A stretch of DNA of 64,000 nt from an uncultured Cohaesibacter sp. (GCF_963664735.1 NZ_OY761553.1:3035001-3099000), one strand, 5' to 3'. Positions 20,537 through 29,480 are shown, counted from the first letter of the stretch. Notes: generated from the sequence alone by a model not told the origin. Program-made: numbers and translations.

Positions 20537-20965
20537 ATGTTCGACATTAAACACGATACCCTTTCTTTCAGAACATCCGGAAAAGGCATGCTGCCCATAA
20601 CGCGCGATATTGCGCGTTGTCTGGATGAGATCAATGCCGTTTCCGGTGTTGTTACGCTGTTTTGCAAACACACTTCTGCATCTTTGACCATTCAGGAGAA
20701 TTTTGATCCGACGGTTCAGGAAGATCTGTTGAGATATTTGGACGATATTGCTCCGGAAGATCGCTATTATGAGCATTCACTGGAAGGCCGGGACGACATG
20801 CCGGCTCATATCAAGACCATGCTTACCTCGTTAAGCCTGTCCATACCCGTACAGGATGGCGTCATGACACTTGGCCAATGGCAGGGCATATATCTGTTTG
20901 AGCACAGGGCGCGCGGACATCACAGACAAGTGCATTTTTGCTTTACCGGGCTTTGCAAGTCCTAG
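20537..20965 (+). CDS. YjbQ/UPF0047 family protein
   Basis: Small protein of 142 residues in the YjbQ (UPF0047) family, a compact beta fold. Members are annotated as a secondary thiamine-phosphate synthase enzyme because some complement thiE mutants; the physiological role is unsettled. The family motif CKHTSASLTIQEN (about residues 44-56), the acidic ENFDPTVQEDLL stretch and the GQWQGIYLFEHR C-terminal motif are all present. I chose the ATG at 20537; an in-frame TTG at 20525 is less likely. It stands alone as a transcription unit. Confidence 0.9.
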   Translation: MFDIKHDTLSFRTSGKGMLPITRDIARCLDEINAVSGVVTLFCKHTSASLTIQENFDPTVQEDLLRYLDDIAPEDRYYEHSLEGRDDMPAHIKTMLTSLSLSIPVQDGVMTLGQWQGIYLFEHRARGHHRQVHFCFTGLCKS

Positions 20966-21092
20966 CCAATGGCACAGTATAGGAGCGTTGACGTAGCCTT
21001 GAAAGGTTGGTAAGTCACTCGCGCATCAGACTGCCCTTGCCTCAACAAGGCATGACGGTGGCAATTCCATTGATGGATGAAGGGAATGCTGC

Positions 21093-21875
21093 GTGAGGGA
21101 ATCACCAGAGAACACACTGAAGACCATGCGCAAACCCCTATCCACCAAAAGAGCCCGCAAGGCCGTTTACAGGCAGCTTCGGCGGCTAAAAAGCTCTATT
21201 GCAAATGTTTCGCCGGATTGGTTGCGCTGCTGGTTTGCCCCCAAATATGACTATTTTGAAATGATCTTTGTTGATCATGGCATGTTCAGAACCCCTTACG
21301 CCAATCGTCACAAGGTTGCAGACAATGTCTGGCGTTCTTCTCAGCCATGGCCACACCAGATCCGTTATTACGCGCAGAATCTGGGTATCAAGACCGTTCT
21401 GAATTTGCGTGGGCCCAGAGATTGCGGCAGTGATCGTCTGGAGCGCAAAGCCTGCGAGGCTCACGGCATCACCCTACGGGATGACCTGCAAGTCCGCTCC
21501 CGCGGAGCACCTTCGCGCGATACGATCCTTGGCCTCAAAGCTTACTTTGACTCCCTTTCCTACCCGATGCTGCTTCACTGCAAGGCGGGCGCAGACCGGG
21601 CAAGCCTTGTGTCTGCCCTCTATCTCATCTTGATGGAAGATGTTCCTGTTGAAATAGCCCGGACGCAGTTATCCCTGCGCTATGGTCATTTCAAACAGGC
21701 AAAAACCGGAATTCTGGATCATTTCTTTGATACATATCTCGCCTACAGCTCAGCCCATGACATTTCTTTTCTGGAATGGGTCGAGACGGTTTATGACGAG
21801 GATGACTTGAAAAAATCATTCCAGTCCGAGCGCTGGAGCAGTTTGCTGGTCGACAGGATCCTCAATCGCGAATAG
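21093..21875 (+). CDS. Dual-specificity/tyrosine-type phosphatase
   Basis: Protein of 260 residues with the cysteine-based phosphatase signature CX5R: HCKAGADRAS, with catalytic C163 and R169. It resembles bacterial dual-specificity phosphatases that act on protein, inositol or other phosphates. An aspartate that could be the general acid lies in the loop RGPRDCGSDR upstream. The first 50 residues are basic, which may favour membrane or nucleic-acid contact. The start is a GTG at 21093 with GAAGGGA upstream; an ATG at 21126 is an alternative. It is followed by a weak hairpin and lies convergent to the exported coiled-coil gene. Substrate unknown. Confidence 0.78.
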   Translation: MRESPENTLKTMRKPLSTKRARKAVYRQLRRLKSSIANVSPDWLRCWFAPKYDYFEMIFVDHGMFRTPYANRHKVADNVWRSSQPWPHQIRYYAQNLGIKTVLNLRGPRDCGSDRLERKACEAHGITLRDDLQVRSRGAPSRDTILGLKAYFDSLSYPMLLHCKAGADRASLVSALYLILMEDVPVEIARTQLSLRYGHFKQAKTGILDHFFDTYLAYSSAHDISFLEWVETVYDEDDLKKSFQSERWSSLLVDRILNRE

Positions 21876-21882
21876 TGCCAGC

Positions 21883-21897
21883 CGCCCTTACAGGGCG
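21883..21897. terminator. Short hairpin between convergent genes
   Basis: CGCCCT and AGGGCG form a 6-bp stem with a 3-base loop between the phosphatase and coiled-coil genes. There is no strong T-run, so it is only a possible weak bidirectional terminator. Confidence 0.35.
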
Positions 21898-21912
21898 CAG
21901 CCAATCTCCGCT

Positions 21913-22560
21913 TCATTGTTCGGTTTCGAGCGCCTGTAACATCACACGGTAATCGCGGCGCTCATCTTTGATCTTTTCAATTTTCCAGCGCAGCTCTTCA
22001 ATCTGCTTTTCATAATCGGTGATTGTCGTCTCGGCCTGATCAATGCGGTGCTCAGCGTCCTGTTCCTTTTGCCGAAGAGCATCGAGAGCCCGTTGGTAGA
22101 GTTCATCCATCTGCGTGAGGTAGGCATCATCCAGCACGGACCGGGTTTTGGGAAACCGGTTTCTTACGTGAGACACAAATCGCTTGATGCTGACGCTCTC
22201 CCAATCATCGCCTTCTTCCCGGATCCTTGCATTCTCAGCCACCCAGGCAACATTCTCGGCGATATCAGGCACCATGATAGCCATTCTCAGCAATGTATAT
22301 CGATCATCCTTGTTCTTATTCTCATAAGCCGACCCGAAAATGCGCACGGCAAGAGCCCGTTCATCTGCGTTCAGAGCACAATAGCGGTCCGTAAAATTCT
22401 GCATCCCCATGGAGTTCAACTCTTCCATGAAATTGGCATAAAGCGAGTCGCTAACCTCTGAAGGGGCCGGATTCCTGTCATTTGGGCAGGCGAACGCTGA
22501 AGCGGTCAGAGAGGCGACAATAAACAGGGTTGAAACAATGAAGCGTAGTAAATTCGGCAT
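21913..22560 (-). CDS. Exported protein with C-terminal coiled coil, function unknown
   Basis: Protein of 215 residues that I do not recognise. It begins with a likely signal peptide (LLRFIVSTLFIVASLTASAFA) followed by a cysteine, so it is exported and might be a lipoprotein, although the lipobox is poor. The middle is helical and polar. The last 60-70 residues are a strong heptad-rich, highly charged coiled coil (from about residue 150). The ATG at 22560 is chosen over a TTG at 22569. It stands alone, divergent from the phosphate carrier gene across 287 bases. A structural or scaffold role in the envelope is only a guess. Confidence 0.7.
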   Translation of the reverse strand: MPNLLRFIVSTLFIVASLTASAFACPNDRNPAPSEVSDSLYANFMEELNSMGMQNFTDRYCALNADERALAVRIFGSAYENKNKDDRYTLLRMAIMVPDIAENVAWVAENARIREEGDDWESVSIKRFVSHVRNRFPKTRSVLDDAYLTQMDELYQRALDALRQKEQDAEHRIDQAETTITDYEKQIEELRWKIEKIKDERRDYRVMLQALETEQ

Positions 22561-22599
22561 GTTGGGCAAAAATCCGATGCGGGGTTTTCAACAGGATGC

Positions 22600-22655
22600 G
22601 TGCACGGTGTGCACCCCCTCCTTGGGTATAATCTTCCTTTTAATGCACGGGGTGC
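22600..22655. promoter_or_regulatory. Two related GCAC/GTGC palindromes upstream of pit
   Basis: GTGCAC-GGT-GTGCAC (22600-22614) is a perfect inverted repeat. A second copy, GCAC-GGG-GTGC (22645-22655), follows about 44 bases on. The shared TGCACGG(T/G)GTGC pattern between divergent genes suggests an operator pair for an unknown regulator. It does not look like a standard Pho box. Confidence 0.4.
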
Positions 22656-22670
22656 GCTTTGGAAATTTTA

Positions 22671-22700
22671 TTTGTCGATTTTTCTGGAAATATCGACAAA
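22671..22700. promoter_or_regulatory. Inverted repeat upstream of pit
   Basis: TTTGTCGAT (22671-22679) and ATCGACAAA (22692-22700) form a perfect 9-bp inverted repeat with a 12-base loop, in the spacer before the phosphate carrier. It could be a transcript stem-loop, ending a leader, or an operator. Confidence 0.4.
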
Positions 22701-22847
22701 TTTCAGCCAATCCCTTCGTGGCTGAAGCCTTGAAGCAGCCAACCAAGATAATTCCATAAAGCAAAAAGATACGGTTCCCAACCTTTTCTCAAAGCAATGA
22801 ATGCATGGAAACCGTCGAGGAAGTGAAACGGCTAAAGGGCAAGCAAT

Positions 22848-24422
22848 ATGAAAGTTGGAGATTTTCTCAAAATAGAGAATGCGACTGATTTGAGCCGATC
22901 AGAAGTAGGACGACTGGGAACAGCCATTCTCTTCATGGTTGGCGTCATGATCTACGCCGGGACACAGTTTGCCCATGTCGAGCAATCCTTTCTTCTTATC
23001 GCAGCTGCCGTAATCGGCGCATATATGTCTCTCAATATTGGCGCCAACGATGTTGCCAACAATGTTGGGCCTGCGGTTGGTTCCTTCGCCATGACCATGA
23101 CAATGGCTATTGTCATTGCGGCCTTGTTCGAAGCGGGTGGCGCGATCATCGCAGGTGGCGATGTCGTGCATACGGTCAAGAAGGGCATTATCGATCCGGC
23201 AGACATTGCCAACACAGACGTCTTCATATGGGTCATGATGGGTGCTTTGTTGGGTGCTGCCATATGGTTGAACGCGGCAACCTGGCTGGGGGCTCCTGTA
23301 TCAACCACCCATTCTATCGTTGGGGGCGTGATGGGAGCGGGCATAGCCAGCGCCGGTTGGGACATTGTCAACTGGGACTCCATGATCAAGATTGCTGCCA
23401 GTTGGGTCATTTCTCCGCTGAGTGGTGGCATCATTGCGGCCTTCACTCTCTACACTTTGAAAAAGCTGATCTTTTTTAAGGATGATCCGATTTCGGCGGC
23501 GCGCAAGGTAATGCCCTATGTGGTCTCAATCATGGCTTGGGCCTTTACGACCTATCTCTGCATCAAGGGCATCAAGAAGCTTATCAAAATTGAATTCCCG
23601 CTCGCTTTTGGCATAGGTCTGGTAGCGGCCATTCTCTGCTATCTCATCGTGCGTCCGATCATCGCCAGAGCCACGCTTAAAATCGGAGATGACCGCGACG
23701 GGGTGAACAAGCTTTTCACCATCCCGCTCATTTTCGCCGCAGCGCTGCTCAGTTTCGCCCACGGAGCAAACGACGTGGCCAATGCTGTCGGGCCGCTGGC
23801 CGGTATTGTCGAAGTTCTGACAGTTGCTGGTGGCGATCATTCGCAAGTGGCCATTCCGCTCTGGGTCATGGTTATCGGCGCTCTCGGCATCTCCTTCGGC
23901 CTTGCCCTGTTCGGCCCCAAACTGATCCACACAGTCGGATCTGAAATCACCGAACTGGATCGCTCCCGCGCCTTCTGTATTGCGCTCGCAGCTGCAATTA
24001 CCGTGATTATCGCAAGCCAACTCGGCATGCCGATCAGCTCGACGCACGTTGCTTTGGGAGCCGTTTTCGGTGTTGGCTTCTTGCGTGAGTTTCTGGAACA
24101 GCGCATGGGCAAGGTGGTGGAGAATGTGCTGGCAAAACATGTGGGCAGTCCCGACCTCAGCAAAGTGGAACAGGTTCTGGCCGAGTTCCGCAACGCTCCG
24201 GCTGAAGAGAAGAAGATCATGCTTGATTCTCTAAAAGCAATGGGCCCCGAGGCGGTGATCTCTGCGGCGCAACGCAAAAAGTTGCGCAAGGCGCTTAAAC
24301 GACAGCTCGTCAAGCGCTCTACATTGCTCAAGATAGCATCTGCATGGATCATTACAGTTCCGGTGTCTGGTGCCTTGGCCGCATTGTTCTACTTTGCTCT
24401 TCGGGGCATGATGCTTCCTTAA
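22848..24422 (+). CDS. PiT-family inorganic phosphate transporter
   Basis: Inner-membrane carrier of 524 residues for low-affinity, proton- or sodium-driven phosphate uptake, normally as metal-phosphate. The two halves each carry the family signature: GANDVANNVGP at residues 65-75 and GANDVANAVGPLAG in the C-terminal half. Ten or more membrane segments are apparent, with a cytoplasmic polar segment (DLSKVEQVLAEFRNAPAEEK region) before the last membrane helices. It is followed after 82 bases by a second phosphate carrier of another family, with a stem-loop between them. Confidence 0.93.
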   Translation: MKVGDFLKIENATDLSRSEVGRLGTAILFMVGVMIYAGTQFAHVEQSFLLIAAAVIGAYMSLNIGANDVANNVGPAVGSFAMTMTMAIVIAALFEAGGAIIAGGDVVHTVKKGIIDPADIANTDVFIWVMMGALLGAAIWLNAATWLGAPVSTTHSIVGGVMGAGIASAGWDIVNWDSMIKIAASWVISPLSGGIIAAFTLYTLKKLIFFKDDPISAARKVMPYVVSIMAWAFTTYLCIKGIKKLIKIEFPLAFGIGLVAAILCYLIVRPIIARATLKIGDDRDGVNKLFTIPLIFAAALLSFAHGANDVANAVGPLAGIVEVLTVAGGDHSQVAIPLWVMVIGALGISFGLALFGPKLIHTVGSEITELDRSRAFCIALAAAITVIIASQLGMPISSTHVALGAVFGVGFLREFLEQRMGKVVENVLAKHVGSPDLSKVEQVLAEFRNAPAEEKKIMLDSLKAMGPEAVISAAQRKKLRKALKRQLVKRSTLLKIASAWIITVPVSGALAALFYFALRGMMLP

Positions 24423-24452
24423 TAAATCGGGTGTACTCTGTGCGCTTAAGTG

Positions 24453-24489
24453 GACTTCATATCCTCTCAACCGAGTTGGATATGAAGTC
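24453..24489 (+). terminator. Stem-loop between the two phosphate carrier genes
   Basis: GACTTCATATCC (24453-24464) and GGATATGAAGTC (24478-24489) form a perfect 12-bp stem with a 13-base loop. No T-run follows. It ends 15 bases before the next start codon, so it may affect termination, message stability or translation of the second gene. Confidence 0.6.
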
Positions 24490-24504
24490 GCTCTTTGAAG
24501 ACAC

Positions 24505-26358
24505 ATGAGGTCACCCGTGCTCAAGAAAATCCTGCTTCCCCTTATTCTATGTCTCCTGCTCCTTGCATTCTGGTTTAGCTCAGACTTTCAGGAAATCGCA
24601 GCAGGGGTGGCGGTTTTTCTCTTCGGCATGCTGATGCTCGAAGATGGTTTCAAGCTTTTCTCCGGCGGATATCTTGAGAAGTTGTTGGCCAGAGCCACCG
24701 GCTCGACCTTTCGCTCTATAAGCTTCGGACTACTCACCACAACGCTGATGCAATCCAGCTCGCTGGTTTCAGTCATCACCATTTCCTTCTTGTCAGCGGG
24801 ACTGATTTCGCTTGTTGCTGGCGTGGGCATCATTTTCGGTGCCAATATCGGCACGACGACAGGGGCGTGGCTCGTGGCGGGCTTTGGCCTCAAGGTCAAG
24901 ATATCTGCCTATGCCATGCCGATGCTGGCCTTTGCCATCGTGCTCGTTTTTCAGCGCAGCAAATATTTGCGCGGCATTGGCTACGTTCTGGCCGGGCTTG
25001 GCTTTCTGTTCTTGGGCATTCATTACATGAAGGAAGGGTTCGAAGCGTTCAAGGATCAGTTCGACCTAACACGCTTTGCTCTTGCCGGCATTCTCGGGCT
25101 TGTGGTCTACACCCTGATTGGTGCAGCCGCTACCGTTGTCATGCAATCAAGCCATGCCACCATGGTGCTCATACTGACGGCACTGTCTGCGGGGCAGATT
25201 TCCTATTCTAACGCTCTTGCCCTTGCTATCGGGGCGAATATCGGCACAACCATCACCGCCATTATCGGTTCATTGACCGCCAACTACCAAGGCAAGAGGC
25301 TTGCTCTTGCGCATCTGATTTTCAATGTTGTCACGGCGGGAGTCGCTCTTGTTTTTATTTCCCCGTTGCAAATGGCCGTAGATTTTATCAGCCTTCATCT
25401 GGGAATCGCGGACACGGATTACGCCCTCAAGCTCGCTGTCTTCCACACCATTTTCAATGTCTTGGGCGTGGCAATCATGCTGCCGCTGATGCGCTGGCTA
25501 ATCGCCTTTTTGACGCGCCAGATAGCAGAGCCCAAGGCGGATATTTCCAAACCCAAATATCTCAACGAGGCGGTTGACGCGTTTCCTGCCACCATTGAGC
25601 TGGCGTTGCGCAAGGAGGTGCTGCACCTGCAGGACAATGCTGTCGAGTTGATCGCCCATGGGCTCAATATCCACCGGCACGAGCTTTATGTCAGCAAGGA
25701 TATTGCAGAAACTGTGCAAACAAGCCGCGCCACTTTCGAGCTCGATATCGATGCCCGCTATGAAGCCCGCGTCAAATCGCTCTATTCGGCTATCGTGGAC
25801 TTTACCTCGCGGGTGGGAGACAAGGACATTCCCAGCCCCGTGCTCGAACGCGCCTATCGACTGCGCAATGCGGCCACAGCCATGGTGCGCGCGGTGAAAG
25901 CAATCAAGCATATGCGCCGCAACGCTAATCTGTTCACCAGCAAGCCCATGGGGGCAGCAACGGAGCTTTATAACAGTCTGCGCACGGAAATCGCCGCCAT
26001 ATTGGTCGAGCTACACACGCTCAACCAAATGGAAAAGACAGACCCCGACAACGACTGGCTGGAAGAAGAACTAGTTAAGATCAAAGACGCAAAGCACGCC
26101 AGCACACAGCTTGTTGAAGCGCATATCAGGGCTGGTGATCTGGAGGTTCAGTCAGCGACGTCGTTTCTTAATGATTCCGACTATGCCTATAGCGCAATGA
26201 TGGATCTGCTGAAGGCAGCAAAAGCGATTTATTCCGAGCCGGAAAGTATCAAGGAACAGGTTGAGCGGGTGTTGAAGTCAGACGAATCCGGGCCTCAACT
26301 GGGCACCTCGACAGAAGCACCGGACGCGGACAGGGAATTTGATTTCCACCCGGTTTAG
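24505..26358 (+). CDS. Na/Pi cotransporter family protein with PhoU-like tail
   Basis: Membrane protein of 617 residues in the Na/Pi cotransporter II-like group (NptA/YjbB). Two repeats carry the family QSS motif: QSSSLVSVITISFLSAGL and QSSHATMVLILTALSAGQ. The C-terminal half (from about residue 350) is soluble, helical and PhoU-like. In Escherichia coli YjbB mediates phosphate export, so direction here could be export or sodium-driven import. It lies directly after a PiT gene, so the two probably form an operon. The ATG at 24505 has only a weak ribosome binding site; a GTG shortly downstream is an alternative. Confidence 0.9.
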   Translation: MRSPVLKKILLPLILCLLLLAFWFSSDFQEIAAGVAVFLFGMLMLEDGFKLFSGGYLEKLLARATGSTFRSISFGLLTTTLMQSSSLVSVITISFLSAGLISLVAGVGIIFGANIGTTTGAWLVAGFGLKVKISAYAMPMLAFAIVLVFQRSKYLRGIGYVLAGLGFLFLGIHYMKEGFEAFKDQFDLTRFALAGILGLVVYTLIGAAATVVMQSSHATMVLILTALSAGQISYSNALALAIGANIGTTITAIIGSLTANYQGKRLALAHLIFNVVTAGVALVFISPLQMAVDFISLHLGIADTDYALKLAVFHTIFNVLGVAIMLPLMRWLIAFLTRQIAEPKADISKPKYLNEAVDAFPATIELALRKEVLHLQDNAVELIAHGLNIHRHELYVSKDIAETVQTSRATFELDIDARYEARVKSLYSAIVDFTSRVGDKDIPSPVLERAYRLRNAATAMVRAVKAIKHMRRNANLFTSKPMGAATELYNSLRTEIAAILVELHTLNQMEKTDPDNDWLEEELVKIKDAKHASTQLVEAHIRAGDLEVQSATSFLNDSDYAYSAMMDLLKAAKAIYSEPESIKEQVERVLKSDESGPQLGTSTEAPDADREFDFHPV

Positions 26359-26373
26359 GTAAGAACCAACGAA

Positions 26374-26407
26374 AACGGGTGAACCCATATTGTTGGGTCC
26401 ACCCGTT
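26374..26407. terminator. Bidirectional terminator between convergent genes
   Basis: Long inverted repeat with AACGGGTG and CACCCGTT as outer arms and ACCCA/TGGGT inside, one mismatch. T-rich sequence follows on both strands. It lies between the end of the Na/Pi gene and the end of dctM, and can serve both. Confidence 0.75.
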
Positions 26408-26459
26408 ATTATTATGGCGGCTTTAATGACGCGCATCAAAGCCGATTTCCGCAGGAAAC

Positions 26460-27764
26460 TTAAAGCATCCCTGCATAGTGCGGCAGCCAGAGCGTGAGCT
26501 GAGGAACAAATGTCAGCAGCAGCAGCAACGCAATCAACAGAGCAAGGAAAATCCAGCATTCGCGGATCATTTCACCAAGCGGAATACCGTTCAGAGCCTT
26601 AATGATGAAGAGCAGGATGCCGTAAGGTGGCGTTACCAGACCAATCATCATGTTGAACACCAGCACGATGCCAAGGTGATGCAAGTCGATGCCCAAAGCC
26701 ACAGCCGTAGGAATGAACAAAGGCGTTACGACCAGCATGATCGTTGAGCAATCGAGCACACAACCCAAAATCAGGAACAGAGCATTCAGGATCAACAGGA
26801 ACTGAACCCGGTTAAGATCCATCGCATCAAAGAATGCAAACACCTGCTGAGGAACCTGTTCAACGGTAATGATGTAGTTGAAGATGTAGGCACCACAAAG
26901 AACCAGCGTAACCACAGCCGTCGTTTTTACGGTTTCGGTCACTACCGAGATGAAAGACCGCAGACCAAGAACGCGATAGGCAAAGGCTGCCAAAAGCAGG
27001 GCATAGAAAGCAGATACCGCAGCAGCTTCGGTTGGGGTGAAAGCACCCGAATAGATACCACCCAGCAAAATGATCGGCATCATAAGAGCAGGCAAGGCGC
27101 GGATCAAAATGAGCGGGAATGCCTTGAGGGGGATAGCTTCCTCAACGGGGAAGCCACGAACTTTGGCCATGATCATGACCGCGATACCCTCGACCGTGCA
27201 GACGAGAAGAGCCGGGATAACACCACCCAGGAACAATACGCCAACGGATGTGGAGGAAATGAGGGCGTAGAAAATCACCGGAATGGATGGAGGGAAAATC
27301 GGGCCAACAACGGCCGAAACAGCAGTAATCGCACCGGCAAAGCCGCGCGGATAGCGATCTTCCTTGATCATCATGTCGGTCAGGACTTTACCAACGCCAG
27401 CCACATCGGAGATAGCTGACCCGCTCATACCAGAGAAGATGAGCGACGTCATGATATTCACCTGCGCCAAGCCGCCGGGCACACGCCCGACCAATGCCAG
27501 CGCAAAGGTCAATATCCGGTCGGATACCTTACCTGCGTTCATGATGTTTGCGGCGAAGATGAACAGGGGAACAGCCAGCGCCACGAAGTTACCGAACACA
27601 CCGTTCAGCACATTCTCGGCAGCCAGGCCAACATCTTGCCCGGAGAAAAAGAGATAGAAGATACTAGCAACGATCATCGAGACGCCCATAGGCAGCCCGG
27701 TAACCGTGATACCGATCATAATGATCAACATCAGACTTAGAGCGTGATCTGCGAAGAAGGTCAT
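26460..27764 (-). CDS. TRAP transporter large permease DctM
   Basis: Inner-membrane protein of 434 residues with about twelve membrane segments, the ion-coupled translocation subunit of a TRAP importer. Family blocks are clear: GLPMGVSMIVAS near the start, SGMSGSAISDVAGVG, GAITAVSAVVGPIFPPSIP, and GLVTPPYGILLFI towards the C-terminus. It is the third gene of a dctP-dctQ-dctM operon on the minus strand. The neighbouring rhamnosidase and sugar genes suggest a sugar acid or oligosaccharide substrate. Confidence 0.92.
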   Translation of the reverse strand: MTFFADHALSLMLIIMIGITVTGLPMGVSMIVASIFYLFFSGQDVGLAAENVLNGVFGNFVALAVPLFIFAANIMNAGKVSDRILTFALALVGRVPGGLAQVNIMTSLIFSGMSGSAISDVAGVGKVLTDMMIKEDRYPRGFAGAITAVSAVVGPIFPPSIPVIFYALISSTSVGVLFLGGVIPALLVCTVEGIAVMIMAKVRGFPVEEAIPLKAFPLILIRALPALMMPIILLGGIYSGAFTPTEAAAVSAFYALLLAAFAYRVLGLRSFISVVTETVKTTAVVTLVLCGAYIFNYIITVEQVPQQVFAFFDAMDLNRVQFLLILNALFLILGCVLDCSTIMLVVTPLFIPTAVALGIDLHHLGIVLVFNMMIGLVTPPYGILLFIIKALNGIPLGEMIRECWIFLALLIALLLLLTFVPQLTLWLPHYAGML

Positions 27765-27779
27765 TCTAACCCAACCCTT

Positions 27780-28286
27780 TTAAATGTATTTTTCCCACTT
27801 CTTGCCCAGCAGACCGGCCAGCCGATAAACGGCCTGAACGATAAAGCCCAGTATGAACAGCATGTAGCAGCCGTAGATCCAATACATAGGCAAACGCAGA
27901 ACAGAACTTTTCTTGCGGGTGAGGAATTGAAGATAATCCCAGGTCGCCGGAACAAGCAGCACAAAAGAGATGAACAGTGCTAGCATGGAAATGATACAGA
28001 AAATCCGGCGTGTTCTGGCGTTGACAACGTCGTAGACCACATCAAAGGACACATGAGACTGAACTGGCGTCATGAAGGCTGCCGCCCAGAATACTGTCCA
28101 GATAAATGCGATCATCGTGATTTCTTCTGTCCACAAGAGAGGGGCATTCATCACGTACCGATAGAAGATCTGCACGATGAAACCGCTAAAAGCGAACAGG
28201 AAGAGCAGGATGCCGATCGCGTCGGCCGCCTTTTTCAAAAGGCGACCGGTTGCGAACAACATATCCTTTGAAAGGATATCAGCCAT
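27780..28286 (-). CDS. TRAP transporter small permease DctQ
   Basis: Inner-membrane protein of 168 residues with four membrane segments, the small permease of the TRAP importer. The motif FYRYVMNAPLLWTEEI (about residues 41-56) is the typical DctQ loop, with the conserved R-Y and W-x-E-E. It lies 15 bases after both neighbours in the dctPQM operon. Confidence 0.9.
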   Translation of the reverse strand: MADILSKDMLFATGRLLKKAADAIGILLFLFAFSGFIVQIFYRYVMNAPLLWTEEITMIAFIWTVFWAAAFMTPVQSHVSFDVVYDVVNARTRRIFCIISMLALFISFVLLVPATWDYLQFLTRKKSSVLRLPMYWIYGCYMLFILGFIVQAVYRLAGLLGKKWEKYI

Positions 28287-28301
28287 AGCAGCAAATGCTC
28301 C

Positions 28302-29291
28302 TTATTCGGCCATTGCGTTGATCTTTTCGACCCAGCCTTCTGGCCAGTTTTTAGAACGATCAGAGCTGAAGTAGAAGTCCTGCACGTGTTTGCGGAATGC
28401 ATCTACGTCTGGTTTGGTTACCTTGAGACCCTTTTCCTTGAAGAAATCGATCAGGCGAGCTTCTTCTTTATAGCGCTGTTCGTTGTTCCAATCACAAGAA
28501 GCCTGGGCAGCTTCGGTCATTGCAGCTTTTTCGCTATCGCTCAGTTTTTCCCAAGTCCGGTTGTTCACCGCAATATTAAGACCGTCAACAAGGTGATCTG
28601 TCAGAGTGATCTGCTTGGTAACTTCGTAGAATTTAGCAGCTTCAACGGTTGGAAGCGGGTTGTCCTGAGCGTCGATGGTGCCGGTCTGCAGACCGAGATA
28701 TACTTCACCAAATGGCAGTGGGGTTGGGCTGGCGCCAAGAGCCTGACCAAGGAACAACCAGGCGTCAGAACCAGGCATGCGCAGTTTTACGCCTTTGAGA
28801 TCATCAGGGGTCTGAACGTCTTTCTCTGTGCGCAGGTTCAGCTCACGCGTGCCAAGATAGCAAGTATCGAGAAGCTGTACGTCCATATCGCTGGATACGG
28901 CTTCTTTCAGTTCAGCACCAAGGTCAGAGTTCAGGAACGTGCGATAGTGTTTGGCATTCTGGAACAGATAGCCAGCTGTCAGCACGCTGTACTGAGGAAG
29001 ATTGTCAGCGATCAGCTGGAATGACAGGTAGGTCATTTCCGCGTTGCCGCGCTGCAAAGCGTCAAGGTCTGCACCTTGAGAGAACAGCGTTCCGGAATCA
29101 TAGAGCTGAACGTCAAAGCGACCAGGCACTTTCTTTTCCAGTTCTTCCTTGAAGACGTGCATTGCTTTGGTATGCAGGTCCGAAGGAACCGAAGCAGTGG
29201 TGTATTTGATGGTAATCTTATCTTGAGCCACAGCAGGTGCAGCAATGAACGTGCAGCAGAGGAGAGCAGCTGCAATACCACGAGACATCAT
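28302..29291 (-). CDS. TRAP transporter substrate-binding protein DctP
   Basis: Periplasmic binding protein of 329 residues. A signal peptide covers about residues 1-22 (ending PAVAQ). The mature protein shows DctP features: EELEKKVPGRFDVQLYDSGTLF, LKGVKLRMPGSDAWLFLGQALGASPTPLPFGEVYLGLQTG (given here by its ends only, P near 200), and the conserved TGTIDAQDNPL carboxylate-binding region with the arginine in KLRMPG. The ligand should bear a carboxylate. With a GH78 rhamnosidase downstream, an unsaturated uronyl-rhamnose product is a plausible ligand (inference). GGGAGG precedes the ATG. Confidence 0.9.
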   Translation of the reverse strand: MMSRGIAAALLCCTFIAAPAVAQDKITIKYTTASVPSDLHTKAMHVFKEELEKKVPGRFDVQLYDSGTLFSQGADLDALQRGNAEMTYLSFQLIADNLPQYSVLTAGYLFQNAKHYRTFLNSDLGAELKEAVSSDMDVQLLDTCYLGTRELNLRTEKDVQTPDDLKGVKLRMPGSDAWLFLGQALGASPTPLPFGEVYLGLQTGTIDAQDNPLPTVEAAKFYEVTKQITLTDHLVDGLNIAVNNRTWEKLSDSEKAAMTEAAQASCDWNNEQRYKEEARLIDFFKEKGLKVTKPDVDAFRKHVQDFYFSSDRSKNWPEGWVEKINAMAE

Positions 29292-29480
29292 GTTTGTGTC
29301 CTCCCGAACATCGATTGATCATGCACCAGAACCCTCCAGCCCTGGTGTATTGGAATAGCTCCATGAGAGACATTATCGCGCAAAAATTTGTTTGACCAGT
29401 TGATATTAACACTTATTGTATCAGTTATCAAATCGAGTATACTACATTCGACTGAAATTTTTTATGGGAGGCTTCACCTT
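29292..29480. promoter_or_regulatory. Divergent promoter region dctP / DapA-family gene
   Basis: This 189-base AT-rich spacer separates the TRAP operon from the catabolic operon. It contains the 8-bp palindrome AGTATACT (29436-29443) and a TTGTAT half site upstream (29414-29419). GTATAC-centred sites are common for hexuronate-type GntR regulators, and a GntR gene lies in the operon, so this is a candidate operator. GGGAGG at 29466-29471 is the ribosome binding site of the lyase. Confidence 0.4.

Noticed and set aside
22600..22655. Repeat pair considered as a CRISPR or transposon end
   Set aside because: Only two short palindromic copies are present, without spacers of constant size, cas genes or a transposase.
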